Shown: positions 20,856 to 31,244, numbered from the stretch's first letter. The stretch is DNA of 64,000 nt from Okapia johnstoni (GCA_024291935.2 CM044310.1:86231213-86295212), one strand, 5' to 3'. Notes: generated from the sequence alone by a model not told the origin. A program made the numbers and translations.

Positions 20856-21214
20856 TTGGGTGTCCTGATATGGTTTCCAGCAACACTATCAAACGGACTG
20901 TGTCTGCTGTGACACTTGACAACAAGAAGCTTAGGGAGCCAAGCATCCATATTTCCTCATCTCACCATGCACCCGATATGTACAGTCCCTCTGTTCAGAG
21001 ACTCATTTCCTTTTGTTTCCTGGCTATCCCCTAGGGTTGTGGTCAGCAAACTCTCTCTCCCTAAACGGCAGATCATAAATATGTTTGGCTTGCTGCTCAT
21101 AACTTCTCTGTTACAACAACTCAGATCTGGGGCTGTGGCCCAAAAGCAAACCTAAGCAGTGCTCACATGATGGGTGTGGCCAGAATCAGCCCACTCTGGG
21201 CAGAGTCTGGGGCA
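20856..21214. other. Unassigned; possible DNA-transposon trace
   Basis: At about 21030-21150 GGTCAGCAAACTCTCTC, GATCATAAATATGTTTGGC and CTGTTACAACAACTCAGATC resemble a common mammalian non-autonomous DNA transposon, but I cannot name the family with confidence. Confidence 0.35.
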
Positions 21215-21500
21215 GAGGTCACTGGGCCTGCTTCAGGGCACTGTCACCCTCTGCTGGGTCTCTCCCTTGTCCGGATTCCAGCCAATCTTGAAGGGGCAAG
21301 AGAACATGCAGGAGGTGCACCTGATGTGTTAGAGCCCAGAACTGAAAGTAGCCCACGTGACTTGGCCTATATTTTATAGGAAAAAACTTAAGTGGCCCTG
21401 ATCCAACTGCAAGGGAGTCTGGGTCACTATGGTCCAGCCAGGCCAAAGAAGAAAATGGATTTTGTGGGCGCAGGCAGTTTCCACCACAAACCTTAATCAA
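21215..21500 (+). mobile_element. Possible LTR remnant (ERVL/MaLR-like)
   Basis: Words such as GTTAGAGCCCAGAACTGAAAG, AACTGCAAGGGAGTCTGGG and CTATGGTCCAGCCAGG follow the order seen in old mammalian LTRs. Weak, non-coding. Confidence 0.35.
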
Positions 21501-21544
21501 AGCAAGGAAAGCTGCCTGGATAGTGGTTCTCTTTCCTCAGAGAA

Positions 21545-22447
21545 ACTTTTGCTCTCTGTTACCCTCCTTATTTAGCTTATATGCAGAGTACATCACGAGA
21601 AATTCTGGGCTGGATGAAGCACAAGCTGGAATCAAGATTGCTGGGAGAAATATCAATAACCTCAGATACGGCAGATGACAACACCCTTATGGAAGAAAAC
21701 GAAGAAGAACTAAAGAGCCTCTTGATAAAGGTGAAAGAGGAAAGTGAAAAAGTTGGCTTAAAACTCAACATTCAGAAAACTAAGGTCATGACATCTGGTC
21801 CCATCACTTGATGTAAATAGATGGGGAAACAATGGAAACAATGACAGACTTTATTTTGGGGGGCTCCAAAATCACTACAGATGGTGATTGCGGTCATGAA
21901 ATTAAAAGATGCTTGCTCTTTGGAAGAAAAGCTATGACCAACCTAGAGAGCATATTAAAAATCAGAGACATTACTCTGCCAACAAAGGTCCATCTAGTCA
22001 AAGCTATGGTTTTTCCAGTAGTCATGTATGGATGTGAGAGCTGGACTATAAAGAAAGCTGAGCGCCAAAGAATTGATGCTTTTGAACTGTGGTGTTGGAG
22101 AAGACTCTTGAGAGTCCCTTGGACTGCAAGGAGATCCAACCAGTCCATCCTAAAGGAAATCAGTCCTGAATATTCATTGGAAGGACTGAGGCTAAAGCTA
22201 AAACTCCAATACTTTGGCCACCTGATATGAAGAACTGACTGATTTGAAAAGACCCTGATGCTCAGAAAGATTGAAGGTAGGAGGAGAAGGGGACAACAGA
22301 GGATGAGATGGTTGGATGGCACCACTAACTCGATAGACATGAGTTTGAGCAAGCTCCAGGAGTTGGAGATAGACAGGGAAGTCTGGCGTGCTGCAGTCCA
22401 TGGGGTCACAAAGAGTTGGATACGACTGAGTGACTGAACTGACTGAA
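21545..22447 (+). mobile_element. BovB LINE, ~0.9 kb 3' end
   Basis: Begins in the RT domain (TGTTACCCTCCTTATTTAGC at 21558) and runs to the terminus GAGTGACTGAACTGACTGAA. Diverged, with frameshifts. Lies tail-to-tail with the next BovB. Confidence 0.92.
21581..22440 (+). pseudogene. Broken BovB reverse transcriptase
   Basis: Frame pieces show AGITS-like damage before the catalytic site: the region coding YADD carries a frameshift near 21665. Downstream EELKSLLIKVKEESEKVGLK, GCESWTIKKAERQRIDAFEL and ARRSNQSILKEISPEYSLEG remain readable. A stop interrupts at about 21810. Non-functional. Confidence 0.85.
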
Positions 22448-22479
22448 CCGAACCCTTGATCCCAAAATCTACGTGGTGT

Positions 22480-22688
22480 TCAGTTCAGTTCAGTCGCTCA
22501 GTCATGTCCGACTCTTTGCAACTCCATGAATCGCAGCACGCCAGGCCTCCCTGTCCATCACCAACTCCCGGAGTCTACCCAAACCCGTGTCCATCGAGTC
22601 AGTGATGCCATCCAGCCATCTCATCCTCTGTCATCTCCTTCTCCTCCTGCCCCCAATCTTTCCTAGCATTAGGGTCTTTTCCAACAAG
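22480..22688 (-). mobile_element. BovB LINE, short 3' end
   Basis: GTTCAGTTCAGTTCAGTCGC to AGGGTCTTTTCCAACAAG. Only ~33 bases separate it from the oppositely oriented copy, making an inverted repeat with arms of about 205 bases. Confidence 0.92.
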
Positions 22689-22788
22689 TGTCATTTAAGA
22701 AATCCTTTTGATTCTAATATCTGAGCTGCAAATTACATCCTGAAAGATTTTCGTCTTAATATAGGTCCTTTCAAAAAGCTAACTACCC

Positions 22789-22922
22789 AGGATTTCCATG
22801 GTGGTCCAGTGGTTGAGAATTCTGGCTTCCACTTTGGGGGGCAAGGGTTTGCTCCATGATCAGGGAATGAAGATCCTGCATTCCAAGCAATACTGCCAAA
22901 AAACAAACAAAAAAACCCAGCC
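22789..22922 (+). mobile_element. Short CHR-type SINE
   Basis: GATTTCCATGGTGGTCCAG head, GATCAGGGAATGAAGATCCTG, AAACAAACAAAAAAACCCAG tail. Duplicated AACTACCC at 22781-22788 and 22923-22930 marks the target site. Confidence 0.85.
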
Positions 22923-22930
22923 AACTACCC

Positions 22931-23731
22931 TTGAGCATTTAGGAAGAAAAACAATGCTCAAAATTTCCATTTGTACACAACCCAAGAGAGATGCACCCTG
23001 CTTCTTTTGAATTCAGTTTGTCTGTTCTCGCACTGCAGAAAAGGCTCCACAGAGCCCAGAGAAGATACTTTGTGTTCTTTGCCCCGCATCTTGGGTTAGC
23101 CACCTCTACTGGCTCTGCCTCTCTAAGAAACAGACACAGGGCTTTCCTCTAATCGCCTGATGGTCTGGTAAGGGGAGGCAACAGTCCCTCCAACCTGCCC
23201 TGGACCTGTCAGAGAATCTGGAGGCCTCAGGGTGGACCCATAACAGAGAGGGGAGGACTTTGGGTCCTATTTCCTGCTAGCCCTACCATGTGGCCCAGGA
23301 GAGCTGGGTGGGTTCCAGCCTTCTCTCACAAGGGGCACAGAATGGCCAGGAGATGATTACATTCCCTCCCGGTGATAAGACCTGTATCACCGAAAGCTCT
23401 CAACAGGGCCAGATGGATCAGCCTAATCATAGCATCTCCACATGTTTGAGATACTGCCACCAGATAGATCCTCCATCCTTGAATGCTGGGGTATGGAGAG
23501 GCATCAGTGTTGGCTTCTTGAGCTCAGGGCAACAGACCCACTGTCTTCTTCCCTCATCTGTCCTGGAGGGGATGAGGGGCCCTAGGTTCACCTGTGGGAA
23601 ATCTGGTCTGTGAAGGGGTTCACATCCTTGTTGTGGAGCTATGTGTCCAAGGTCTCTCAGTGGAAGACAACTCTTTTTGAGATCAGAGATGATGCCATGA
23701 AAACCATCTCAAACCTTCCTGCACGTTAATG
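22931..23731. other. Unassigned, repeat-poor 0.8 kb
   Basis: No element recognised. A 107-codon plus-strand frame (23290-23613) has no splice signals or domain-like sequence. Confidence 0.4.
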
Positions 23732-23732
23732 T

Positions 23733-23935
23733 GAATGTGAAAGTGAAATTCGCTCAGTAGTGTCTGACTCTTTGCAATCCCATGGACTGTAGTCCACCAG
23801 GCTCCCCTGTCCATGGAATCCTCCAGGCAAGCACACTGGAATGGGTTGCCATTCCCGTCTCCAGGGGATCTTCCCGACCCGGGGATCTAACCCAGGTCTC
23901 CCTCATTGCAGGCAGATTCTTTACCGTCTGAGAAT
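23733..23935 (-). mobile_element. Bov-A2/Bov-tA SINE
   Basis: Tail GAAATTCGCTCAGTAGTGTC, GGGGATCTTCCCGACCCGGG, head side TTCTTTACCGTCTGAGAATT. The extreme head is missing. Confidence 0.9.
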
Positions 23936-23939
23936 TGAC

Positions 23940-24165
23940 TGAAACTTAGTGTGTACTATGTACCAAGGCCCATTCTGAGTTTCAGTTCCTGGAACAACCC
24001 CATGCGGTAGGGGCTGTTATTGTTCCCCTTTTATTGATGACAAAACTGAGGCACAGAGAAGTTATGTAAATTGCCTAAAATCATACAACAAGGACCCACT
24101 CAAACCAGAAGTCAAACCCAGGCTCTGAGTCTGGGCTCTTAGCCATCAGACTCTTACTATTTCTT
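23940..24165 (-). mobile_element. MIR SINE, near full length
   Basis: GTGTGTACTATGTACCAAGGC, TTTTATTGATGACAAAACTG, AGGCACAGAGAAGTTATG, CAAACCCAGGCTCTGAGTC and GCTCTTAGCCATCAG in order. Confidence 0.78.
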
Positions 24166-24244
24166 GATATGTGAGCTTAAAGCCTGCATCAAAAATACAG
24201 TCAATCTATTTGATTTTTTTTTGTTGTTGTTGTTATCTGCAAGC

Positions 24245-24350
24245 ACCTGCAGGAAAAGGAAAGAAGGCAGGGAAGAAAAGGGGAAAGGAAGGGAGGACTG
24301 AGAACAGAGGGGAGGGGAGAGGGGCTCCAGGGAGTGAGTGAGAGAGGAAT
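24245..24350. repeat. Purine-rich low-complexity tract
   Basis: G/A-only or nearly so from about 24251 to 24290, then GGGGAGGGGAGAGGGG near 24311. No unit repeated cleanly. Confidence 0.85.
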
Positions 24351-24429
24351 ACCCAGCTAGAGGGAGAACTCAGCCTGCCTGAGAATGAACTGCCCTCCTA
24401 CCACTGCTGAAATCTACATTTTCCCCTGG

Positions 24430-24730
24430 TTTATTTACAGATCGGGTGTTAGATCCTAATAAATGGGAGGATTTTTAAAAGGTCCTCAGGATAGCAGAGC
24501 CAAGCTAAGCAAACGGCTCCGGCCCGTGTACACAGCGAGGTGAGATAAAAGGCCCCCGCCGCCCGGGGCCGCTCCAGCCCCTTATCAGCCACTGGCCCTC
24601 TGTGGGGTTTAGAAAGCCCAAGTGGGAGGTACTGGCGGAGAGTTCAAAGTCATTTTTTCGAGCAGATATCGCAATCAAAAGTTTGTCTATCTATTGAAAT
24701 ATTTAGGAGAACAAGATATCGCTTTGACCC
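24430..24730. promoter_or_regulatory. Candidate enhancer: GATA pair and nuclear-receptor-like sites
   Basis: Repeat-free. AGATAA at 24543-24548 and TTATC at 24592-24596 form an inverted GATA pair around a GC-only core (24551-24581). AGTTCAAAGTCA at 24641-24652 resembles an HNF4/DR1 site and CTTTGACCC at 24722-24730 is a reverse half of similar type. AGATATCG occurs at both 24664 and 24714. Function is inferred from motif grammar. Confidence 0.4.
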
Positions 24731-25194
24731 GCCTACACCTGGGACATTTCTGAATGCTGTTAAGATGTGTTTTAAGCTTGTTTGTAGTCTTAATCTCTAA
24801 TGGGCTTCTGCATTTTTCAAAGGGTAGAATTTGGCACAACAAAACCAAACCAAAAAAAAAAAGAATTTTCTCCATCAAGAGAGGTGTGTTTGGTAACCTT
24901 AGCCATTCCCATGCCTTCTGGAAATCAAAAGAGAAGGTGTATGACCAGATCTTAACCTCACAGTGGTAGCAGAGGTATGCAGCTGCCTTTCTTAACCCCA
25001 AATGTTACTTTATAGAGCTGAAGCCACCACCTGACTTCCCAGACACTGGTCCTTAAAAGAGATGGAGAACCTATACGTGGCGCTTCAAATTCATGGCGAA
25101 CTTGGTTTTGTCCTGGGACCCTGGATGTTTGAAGGCCAAAGAGGACTAGTTTGGAGAATGTATGGATGATGCTGCAGAAGAAAATGAATCTAGT
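24731..25194. other. Unassigned sequence
   Basis: No repeat recognised. A 104-codon minus-strand frame (25001-24687) contains an F-rich stretch from a poly-A tract and is judged chance. Confidence 0.4.
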
Positions 25195-25205
25195 AATTTA
25201 AAGAA

Positions 25206-25425
25206 CAGGGCTTCCCAGGTGGCACTAGTGGTAAAGAACCCACCTGCTCATGCAGGACATGCAGGAGATGTGGGTTTGATCCCTGGGTTGTGAAGATTCC
25301 CTGGAGGAGGGCATGGCTACCCACTCCAGTATTCTTGCCTGGAGAATCCCATGGATAGAGGAGACTGGTGGGCTACAGTCCATAGGGTCTCAAAGAGTCG
25401 AGCACAACTGAAGTGACTGAGCACA
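25206..25425 (+). mobile_element. Bov-tA SINE with clear target duplication
   Basis: Full-length head to tail. AATTTAAAGAA is duplicated exactly at 25195-25205 and 25426-25436. Confidence 0.94.
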
Positions 25426-25436
25426 AATTTAAAGAA

Positions 25437-26260
25437 GGGAAAGAGTCTGGGGCACAGAAACCCTTAATTAAAAATGGAATATCTTGACTGCCACTTTCTC
25501 CCAAACCAGGCTGTCTGGAGCTCGCTTGTTCATGTTTCTTACAATCCTATTGGAACAGTAAAATGGAGTTAACACTGTCTCCTTTACAGAGTTCTTCATG
25601 AGCTCCAAAGATGACAGAGAATGCATGTAAGATGTCCACACATGCTTGGCATATAGAAGGAGCATACTGCATGGTGACCGAAAGAGGGGGAAAAAAAAAA
25701 AGTTAGCTCCTCTCCTCTTCCTCTTCCTCCTCTTCATCATTATCTTCATCATCGATGTCATTAGCATCAGTCATCAAGATGACTTATATATGTTCCCCCA
25801 AATATATGGCTTCTTCCAGTTTCACTGGAGGAAGAGGACTCAATTCTAACCTTCTAAGGCTAGTAAACAAGTCCATGGTCTCCAGGGTTGCTTTTTAGGG
25901 TGCAGGCTGGTGGGGGGGAAGGGGAGCTCCAAAAGTCTGACTCAATTGATTCTGTGGAGACCCCCGCCACCTAGAGGGGTGAACCAAGGGCCACCTGTCC
26001 TCTCACCAAGCCACGGGCCAAAAAAAAGAGAACCCAGTCCTTGACCTTCACATTCCCATGTTGAGTCTTGACTCAGAGCAGGTGCAAAAGTCATTAGGAA
26101 AGTGGGCAAGCATCATTCAAGATGGTAGTCCATCACTGGCCACGGTCTCTCCATGTGGTAGTGATACCAGCAAGTCAGCTATGGATCACAGGCTACTGCC
26201 CACCACCATCATCTCCACTGCTTATGTTTCTCTGGATTTATTCTGTTACCGCTGGTATGT
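25437..26260. other. Unassigned; small simple repeats
   Basis: Poly-A at 25690-25700, then a TCC/TCA trinucleotide-rich tract to about 25775. AAAATGGAGTTAAC at 25561 hints at MIR but is too short to call. The rest is unassigned. Confidence 0.45.
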
Positions 26261-26261
26261 T

Positions 26262-26338
26262 TGCAGGTCCTGGGCACTCATCTATAAAATGGGGTTAACC
26301 ACTGTTTATACTACCTCATAGGATTGTCTGTAAGGTAA
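26262..26338 (+). mobile_element. MIR 3' fragment
   Basis: CATCTATAAAATGGGGTTAAC at 26279, CTACCTCATAGGATTGTCTG at 26310. A reverse MIR/L2-like scrap, TATGTGCCAGGCACTG, follows at 26374. Confidence 0.55.
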
Positions 26339-26439
26339 TCATAGCAACAAAATTTCATTAATAGAATATTAACTATGTGCCAGGCACTGTATTTCATTCA
26401 ACTTTGTTAGTAAGCAAATAGTTGCAGATGAAAACTGCT

Positions 26440-27275
26440 ACATGATACCATTCCATTCCCATCCGTTGGCAACAGTTTAAAATGTCTGGCAATAGCAAGC
26501 ATTGACAAGAGTGTAAAATCAAACAACCGTGTCAGGAAAGAGTTTGGCAATATTTACTAAAATTGAGCAGTGTATACCCTGTGACTCAGCCTTTCCCTCT
26601 CAGTGATGAACCTGGAGAAACTCTTAGGAGTTTCTAGGAGACATTTGTAAGAATTTTCATAAAGCATTGCTCTCTATAGCAAGAAAGTTGAAAATCATGT
26701 AAATGTTCATGATAGAACATCCAACGACAATGCAAACGATGGCTTAGCACTGCACATATCAACATGGGTAAAGAAGGCATGTCTCAGAACTGTATGAAAA
26801 ATTTTGTGTAGAATATACATAAGCAGTTAAAGTATAAAGAAGGCTTCCCTCCTAGCTCAGTCTGTAAAGAATCTGCCTGCAATGCAGGAGATTCAGGTTC
26901 AATCCCTGGTCAGGAAGATCCCCTGGAGAAGGAAATGGCGACCCACTCTTGTACTCTTGCCTGGAAAATCCCATGGACAGAGGAACCTGGCAGGCTACAG
27001 TCCATGAGGTTGCAAGAGTCGGACTCGACTTAGTGACTAAATCACCACCAAAGTATAAAGAAATACTCTGAAATGCGTACCCTCAATTCAGAGTGACCTT
27101 TCTCTCCAAAGAGCAGTGGGAAGGATGTGATAAAGAGAGAGACACGAGGGCCTTCTACTGTATTTGTAATATTTTATTTCTTAAGCTGGGTGGTGGGTAC
27201 ATGAATGTTTATTATACTTTTTAAAGGAATACTTTTTGGGTGTCAAGAATTCATCGGTAAAAATAAATTGACTTT
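26440..27275 (+). mobile_element. Ancient L1 (L1ME/HAL1-like) 3' part
   Basis: GGAAAGAGTTTGGCAATATT at 26536, AAGCATTGCTCTCTATAGC at 26662, ATGTAAATGTTCATGATAGA at 26697 and, beyond the SINE, GGTGGTGGGTACATGAATG at 27189 follow old L1 3' ends. Heavily decayed. Confidence 0.6.
26842..27049 (+). mobile_element. Bov-tA SINE inside ancient L1
   Basis: GGCTTCCCTCCTAGCTCAG to GGACTCGACTTAGTGAC. A perfect 13-base duplication, AAAGTATAAAGAA, at 26829-26841 and 27050-27062. Confidence 0.95.
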
Positions 27276-28019
27276 TTTAAAATAAGCGAATCAGGTCTCA
27301 TGGAAGGCAGACCTGCTGGAAAAGAATTCATGTGAGCTACAATGGCAGCCTGCCCTGGTCGGCACGGGCTCCTGGTCCCCCTCCAGGTCAGACAGATGGG
27401 ACAGGAGAGCCAGCTCAAAGTCCAGCCATGGACCACAGCAGAAGTACCCTGTTCACAGTCCTGTGCTCTGGCGCGAATTCCAGGCCGAGGAAGGGTCAAG
27501 AAGATGGGACCAGAGCAGACGGGGAGCACAAAGCCCTTGCATCGACAGAGGTCCTGCCACAAAGTGGGAAGAAATGATGGATTGATACATTTAATGAAAA
27601 GTCACCTCTGGAAGAGTAATAAAAACATGGTCATGTAGGCAAGTATGTTTGGTGGCTTTTTTTTTTTTTTTTAAATCTCCACTCTGGAGCTCATGCTCTG
27701 GTACAATTCTTTTGTTAGCTCAGGTAATATTTTTGAAAAACAGCATTACAAAAGGTTAAATGTAGAACAGATGTAAGTTATAAAATACAAGCTGATCAAA
27801 GCTGAGATTTTGAGACAGATATGTTAGCAAATGATGATAAATCCGTCCCAGTAGGACTGTAAGAAGCAGACAAATGTAACTGTGGAAGAGTGAAAGTCAA
27901 GGGTTGAAAATGGGGGAAGGGGAAAAAGAGTGAAAACAAATGTTGGAGTTAATTCCGGTGAACTCACTCAGAACATCAATGAATCTATGCCAAGATGGGA
28001 CAGAGGTAAGGGACACAAT
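27276..28019. other. Unassigned, includes GC-richer block
   Basis: 27300-27560 is GC-richer than its surroundings and holds overlapping frames on both strands. One of 98 codons starts with an ATG in good context (ACAATGG at 27339) but has no homologous look to me. Poly-T at 27657-27672. Confidence 0.35.
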
Positions 28020-28300
28020 ATACGCCATTTTCTTTAAAAGAATAATAAAATTCCTGGCGTTTGAATAATCCAATTATGGATTGAGATCCCAGAGTCTCAG
28101 GATCGCTCCTTAGGTCTCTTTCTGACTCTGGATTTCAACCTCTTCAAGTAACAGACGCTGGATTCTGGTTTAAAGCGTTTTAAAAATCGGCTTTCAAATT
28201 CGGGCATCTAAACTTCTCATTAAAAAGCCAGATAATTTATAGTCACATCATTAAACCGCTTCCTCAGTCTACCACGATAAACTTATCATCTGGGGCAGGG
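28020..28300. promoter_or_regulatory. Candidate conserved element with OTX-type and GATA palindromes
   Basis: TAATCCAATTATGGATTG at 28066-28083 is an inverted TAATCC/GGATT arrangement (OTX/PITX-like). GATAAACTTATC at 28276-28287 is an inverted GATA pair with 2-base spacing. TCATTAAACC lies near 28247. Repeat-free; function inferred. Confidence 0.4.
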
Positions 28301-28324
28301 AAGGGGGGAGATTTCAACAAAGCA

Positions 28325-28560
28325 TTACGGACTCCTTTCTGGGAAGGCAGCAGAGAAACAAAATTAAATAAATCAGCCTCTCTGTGTCAATAAATGAAGC
28401 CCATGAGAAGTAAACTATTTACTGAGGCTTAAGTGAAACAGAAAACATTTAAAGATCAAGAAAAAAAGGAGGTAATTGTTCAGGCTGTCAGCAGGGGACC
28501 GCTGTGATAATTTGATCTGAACTCTGCTAACAAATGACTGAGCCGTTCTTCCAACTTTAG
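28325..28560. promoter_or_regulatory. Candidate conserved element
   Basis: AAATTAAATAAATC at 28361, GTCAATAAATGAAG at 28386, GTAATTGTTCAGG at 28472 and TGATAATTTGATC at 28504. Adjoins the preceding block across a short G-rich spacer, so they may be one unit. Confidence 0.33.
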
Positions 28561-29438
28561 TATCTGTTTATGCTCCTACAAATTGAAACCCCACCGCTCA
28601 GCTGCACAGAACAGTACCCAGTACAATAGCACATCAGCTCGCCGATTAGTTCAAGGTGGGGATGGATTAGCTGTCCATCCCAGGCCTCTGAGCCCTCCAG
28701 AATATTTTGTCTTTCCCTGCTGGGGTAAAAGGGTGCAGACATATGTAACTAATAAAGAAACAGGCTTCTATGGACTGGAGGTTGAATGAAAGGAATGCAG
28801 AACAAAACTATAAAATAATAATAGACAGAGGGGCAGTGAGGACTCAGGGAACTCAATACCTCCTCTGCTTAGCCAGCCGGGGCTGTGGCACCCTCATCCC
28901 CACCAGTTTTTAAAAGGGAAGCGGGTCTGTTGTGTATGTGATCTCCTAGCCCGGGGTTCCTGGCCAGGCAAGCCTACCTTCAGGACTGACATGAGATCAA
29001 AAGCCTGATAAATGAGAGGAAAGGGAATGTTTGACCCACTAAACCATATTCTACAAGAATCCCAGGCTTTTAAAGTAATAAGCAAGGCCATAAATTACAA
29101 GGTCTTGGATCTATTCTGATGTATTCTGATGCATGTGAATGTTATTTGAATATAATATTTTTAGAGAGATTCATGAGCCCTTGAATGCTTAAGACTCTAG
29201 TTCTCTATTAGAATTCTGCATCTAGAGTTCACACTGGGAAAAAAGCAACTTATCTTCCTGTGGTTTCGGAAGCTAAAAGGGGTAATTAGGTGAAAAATAT
29301 GCTTTAAATAAATGGGAGCAAATTCAAAATGACACCAGACATCCATACTCTACTTCCTTAGATCAATAATAAGTCACATTTAGAAAGGAAACTTTAGGGT
29401 GGAATGGAAGAGGAAAGATGAATAAAGGAATAAAGCAT
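28561..29438. other. Unassigned sequence
   Basis: No repeat recognised. 29100-29330 is AT-rich and could extend the conserved-looking cluster. Confidence 0.4.
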
Positions 29439-29439
29439 G

Positions 29440-29800
29440 TAGTGTAGGGTTAAACACGTGGGATCTGGCGTTGAGGTCTTTTCTCCACCATTATAGGCTG
29501 TTTGGCCTTGGTCGGGTCACTCAGCTTCTTCAAGTCTTGGTGAAAGTGTTAGTCACTCGGTTGTGTTCGACTCTTTGCCACCCCATGGACTGTAGCCCTC
29601 CAGGTTCCTCTGTCCATGGAATTCTCCAGATAAGAATACTGGAGTGGATGCCATTCCCTTCTCCAAAGGATCTTCTGACCAAAGGATTGAACCAGAGTCT
29701 CCCGCATTGCAGGCAGATTCTTCACCTCTGAGCCACCAGTGTGTATGAATAATAATAGTAATAATACCCCCTGTTCCAAGAGAGCTATTGAGAATACCAG
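29440..29800 (+). mobile_element. MIR SINE split by a Bov SINE
   Basis: First part 29440-29542 (GGATCTGGCGTTGAGGTC, GGGTCACTCAGCTTCTTC), second part from 29742 (AATAATAATAGTAATAATACC, GCTATTGAGAATACCAGAGG). Confidence 0.65.
29544..29740 (-). mobile_element. Bov-A2/Bov-tA SINE inside MIR
   Basis: GTGAAAGTGTTAGTCACTCGG tail to ACCTCTGAGCCACCAGTG head. A few internal bases are missing around the GTGGATGCC segment. Confidence 0.9.
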
Positions 29801-29816
29801 AGGAGGGAACATATAA

Positions 29817-30010
29817 GGTAGGAGTCCCCAGCCTCTGGAATCTAATGCTTGGATGATCTGAGGTGGAACTGATGCAATAAAAATAGAAATAAAGTGCATA
29901 GTAAATGTAATTAATGCACTTGAATTATCCTGAAATCACCGCCACCCTTCACTGTCTTCCACGAAACCAATCCCTGATTCCAAAAACGTCGCTAACCTCT
30001 GATACAGGGG
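29817..30010 (+). mobile_element. hAT-like DNA transposon remnant
   Basis: GGAGTCCCCAGCCTCTGGAAT, TCTAATGCTTGGATGATCTGA and GTCTTCCACGAAACCAATCC match half of a common mammalian non-autonomous DNA element. The exact name is not recalled. Confidence 0.5.
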
Positions 30011-30586
30011 ACACAGTGACTGGACACATGGTTAGCTCATCAGTAAATTTTTGTTGATGTGGTTATTATAATTATCAGTGAAAGACCATATGGGTATACA
30101 GATCAAAGGAAGGAAAGAGTTTTGGTTAATCTACCAAAAAAAAAAAAGTTCTGCCAAGAAATTGGAAAGCTTGTGGAAACAATGACTAGATGCAAAGGAA
30201 GCTGCTGCAGAAGTTCCCTATGTGTTGGATCGTTTAATTTATTCTTTTGTACTTGCGCCGTTTCCCAAATTCTCAAACCATGTGCCCCAACCTCCTCTGA
30301 AACAATATTGGCAAACCTTCCAGCAGAGGGCACTGGACCCATGGAGAGTTGGGGGGACCATTTTGAAAATGGCTGCCTTAACTGAACCCCCCCGCAAAAA
30401 AACATGCCTGCTAGCCACGAAGACAAAAACATAACATGTATTTCCATCCAGGCAAAATCATCTTCAGACCAAAAGCATCTCCCTATGGCTGATATTTTGC
30501 TTGCTAGGATGTTGCCAGATAAAACAACTGCTTACCAGAACCTAAATAACTCCAAAAGCCATGTGATGAAGCAGGCAAAGGCAGAA
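30011..30586. other. Unassigned sequence around a CTCF-like site
   Basis: No repeat recognised. Two overlapping frames of over 100 codons (plus 30059-30385, minus 30447-30103) are mutually exclusive shadows with no domain-like features. Confidence 0.4.
30320..30334 (+). promoter_or_regulatory. CTCF-like motif, full consensus match
   Basis: CCAGCAGAGGGCACT fits CCASYAGRKGGCRSY at all 15 positions by my reading. It sits outside recognised repeats. Confidence 0.55.
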
Positions 30587-30588
30587 TG

Positions 30589-30623
30589 AAAAGGATACTT
30601 AAGCTTAAGCTTTTCATCCTTTT
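30589..30623. repeat. Short inverted repeat with palindromic loop
   Basis: AAAAGGAT (30589-30596) pairs with ATCCTTTT (30616-30623). The loop contains the palindrome CTTAAGCTTAAG at 30598-30609. No U-run after it, and no expectation of a eukaryotic terminator. Confidence 0.8.
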
Positions 30624-30633
30624 TAGCTAGCCT

Positions 30634-30850
30634 AGTGGTTCTCAACCAAAATGGGGATTTTTGCTCCCAAGGGGATATTTGGCAATGACTGGAGATATTT
30701 TTGAGTGTCATTCTGGAGGGTGGGAGGGGTTGCTACTGCATCTAGTAGGTACAGGCCAGGGATGCTGGTAAACATTCTACAGGATGTGTAGGACAGCTCC
30801 CCACAGCAAGGAATTGTTGGCCCAAAATGTCAATAGTGATGAAGCTGGGA
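30634..30850 (+). mobile_element. MER20 DNA transposon (hAT-Charlie)
   Basis: AGTGGTTCTCAACCAAAATGG, GATATTTGGCAATGACTGGAG, GCCAGGGATGCTGGTAAACAT, GCCCAAAATGTCAATAGTG in the canonical order and nearly full length. Confidence 0.82.
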
Positions 30851-31243
30851 AAATAATCTAGACTCAAAAGTGTGACTCTGGTTTTCCACGTGGCTCAGCT
30901 TGGCCGAGGTACGCATTAATGTTGGAGATGTGATATCACTGAGCCTGAATCTCAGCAAATTAAAACCAAAAAATAATAATGAACAAAAGCTGCTCTTGGC
31001 TGACTAAGCTTCAGTGAGAGAGGAGAGAAAACAGGTGTTGAGAACACAACTTTGATTTTTCAGACCTAAACTCCAGAGAAACCAAAATGATCAGAACATG
31101 GTCCAGCTCTTTTCCGTTTTCCCAAAGTGGAGAAATTTATGGCCACAGGCTGAATACTTAGAGATGTACTCAGAATCCCTGAGGATGCACTGGAAACTTA
31201 ACTGGAAGTTAGATGGATAGATTGGGTGGGAGGGGAGCCCACA
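30851..31243. other. Unassigned sequence
   Basis: No repeat recognised; no frame of note. Confidence 0.4.
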
Positions 31244-31244
31244 G

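Noticed and set aside
24687..25001. 104-codon minus-strand frame beside the GATA element
   Set aside because: Contains a homopolymer-derived F run and no domain; no splice support.
27342..27638. 98-codon frame with ATG in good initiation context
   Set aside because: Overlaps competing frames on both strands, has no recognisable domain, promoter or splice site. A GC-rich patch explains the openness.
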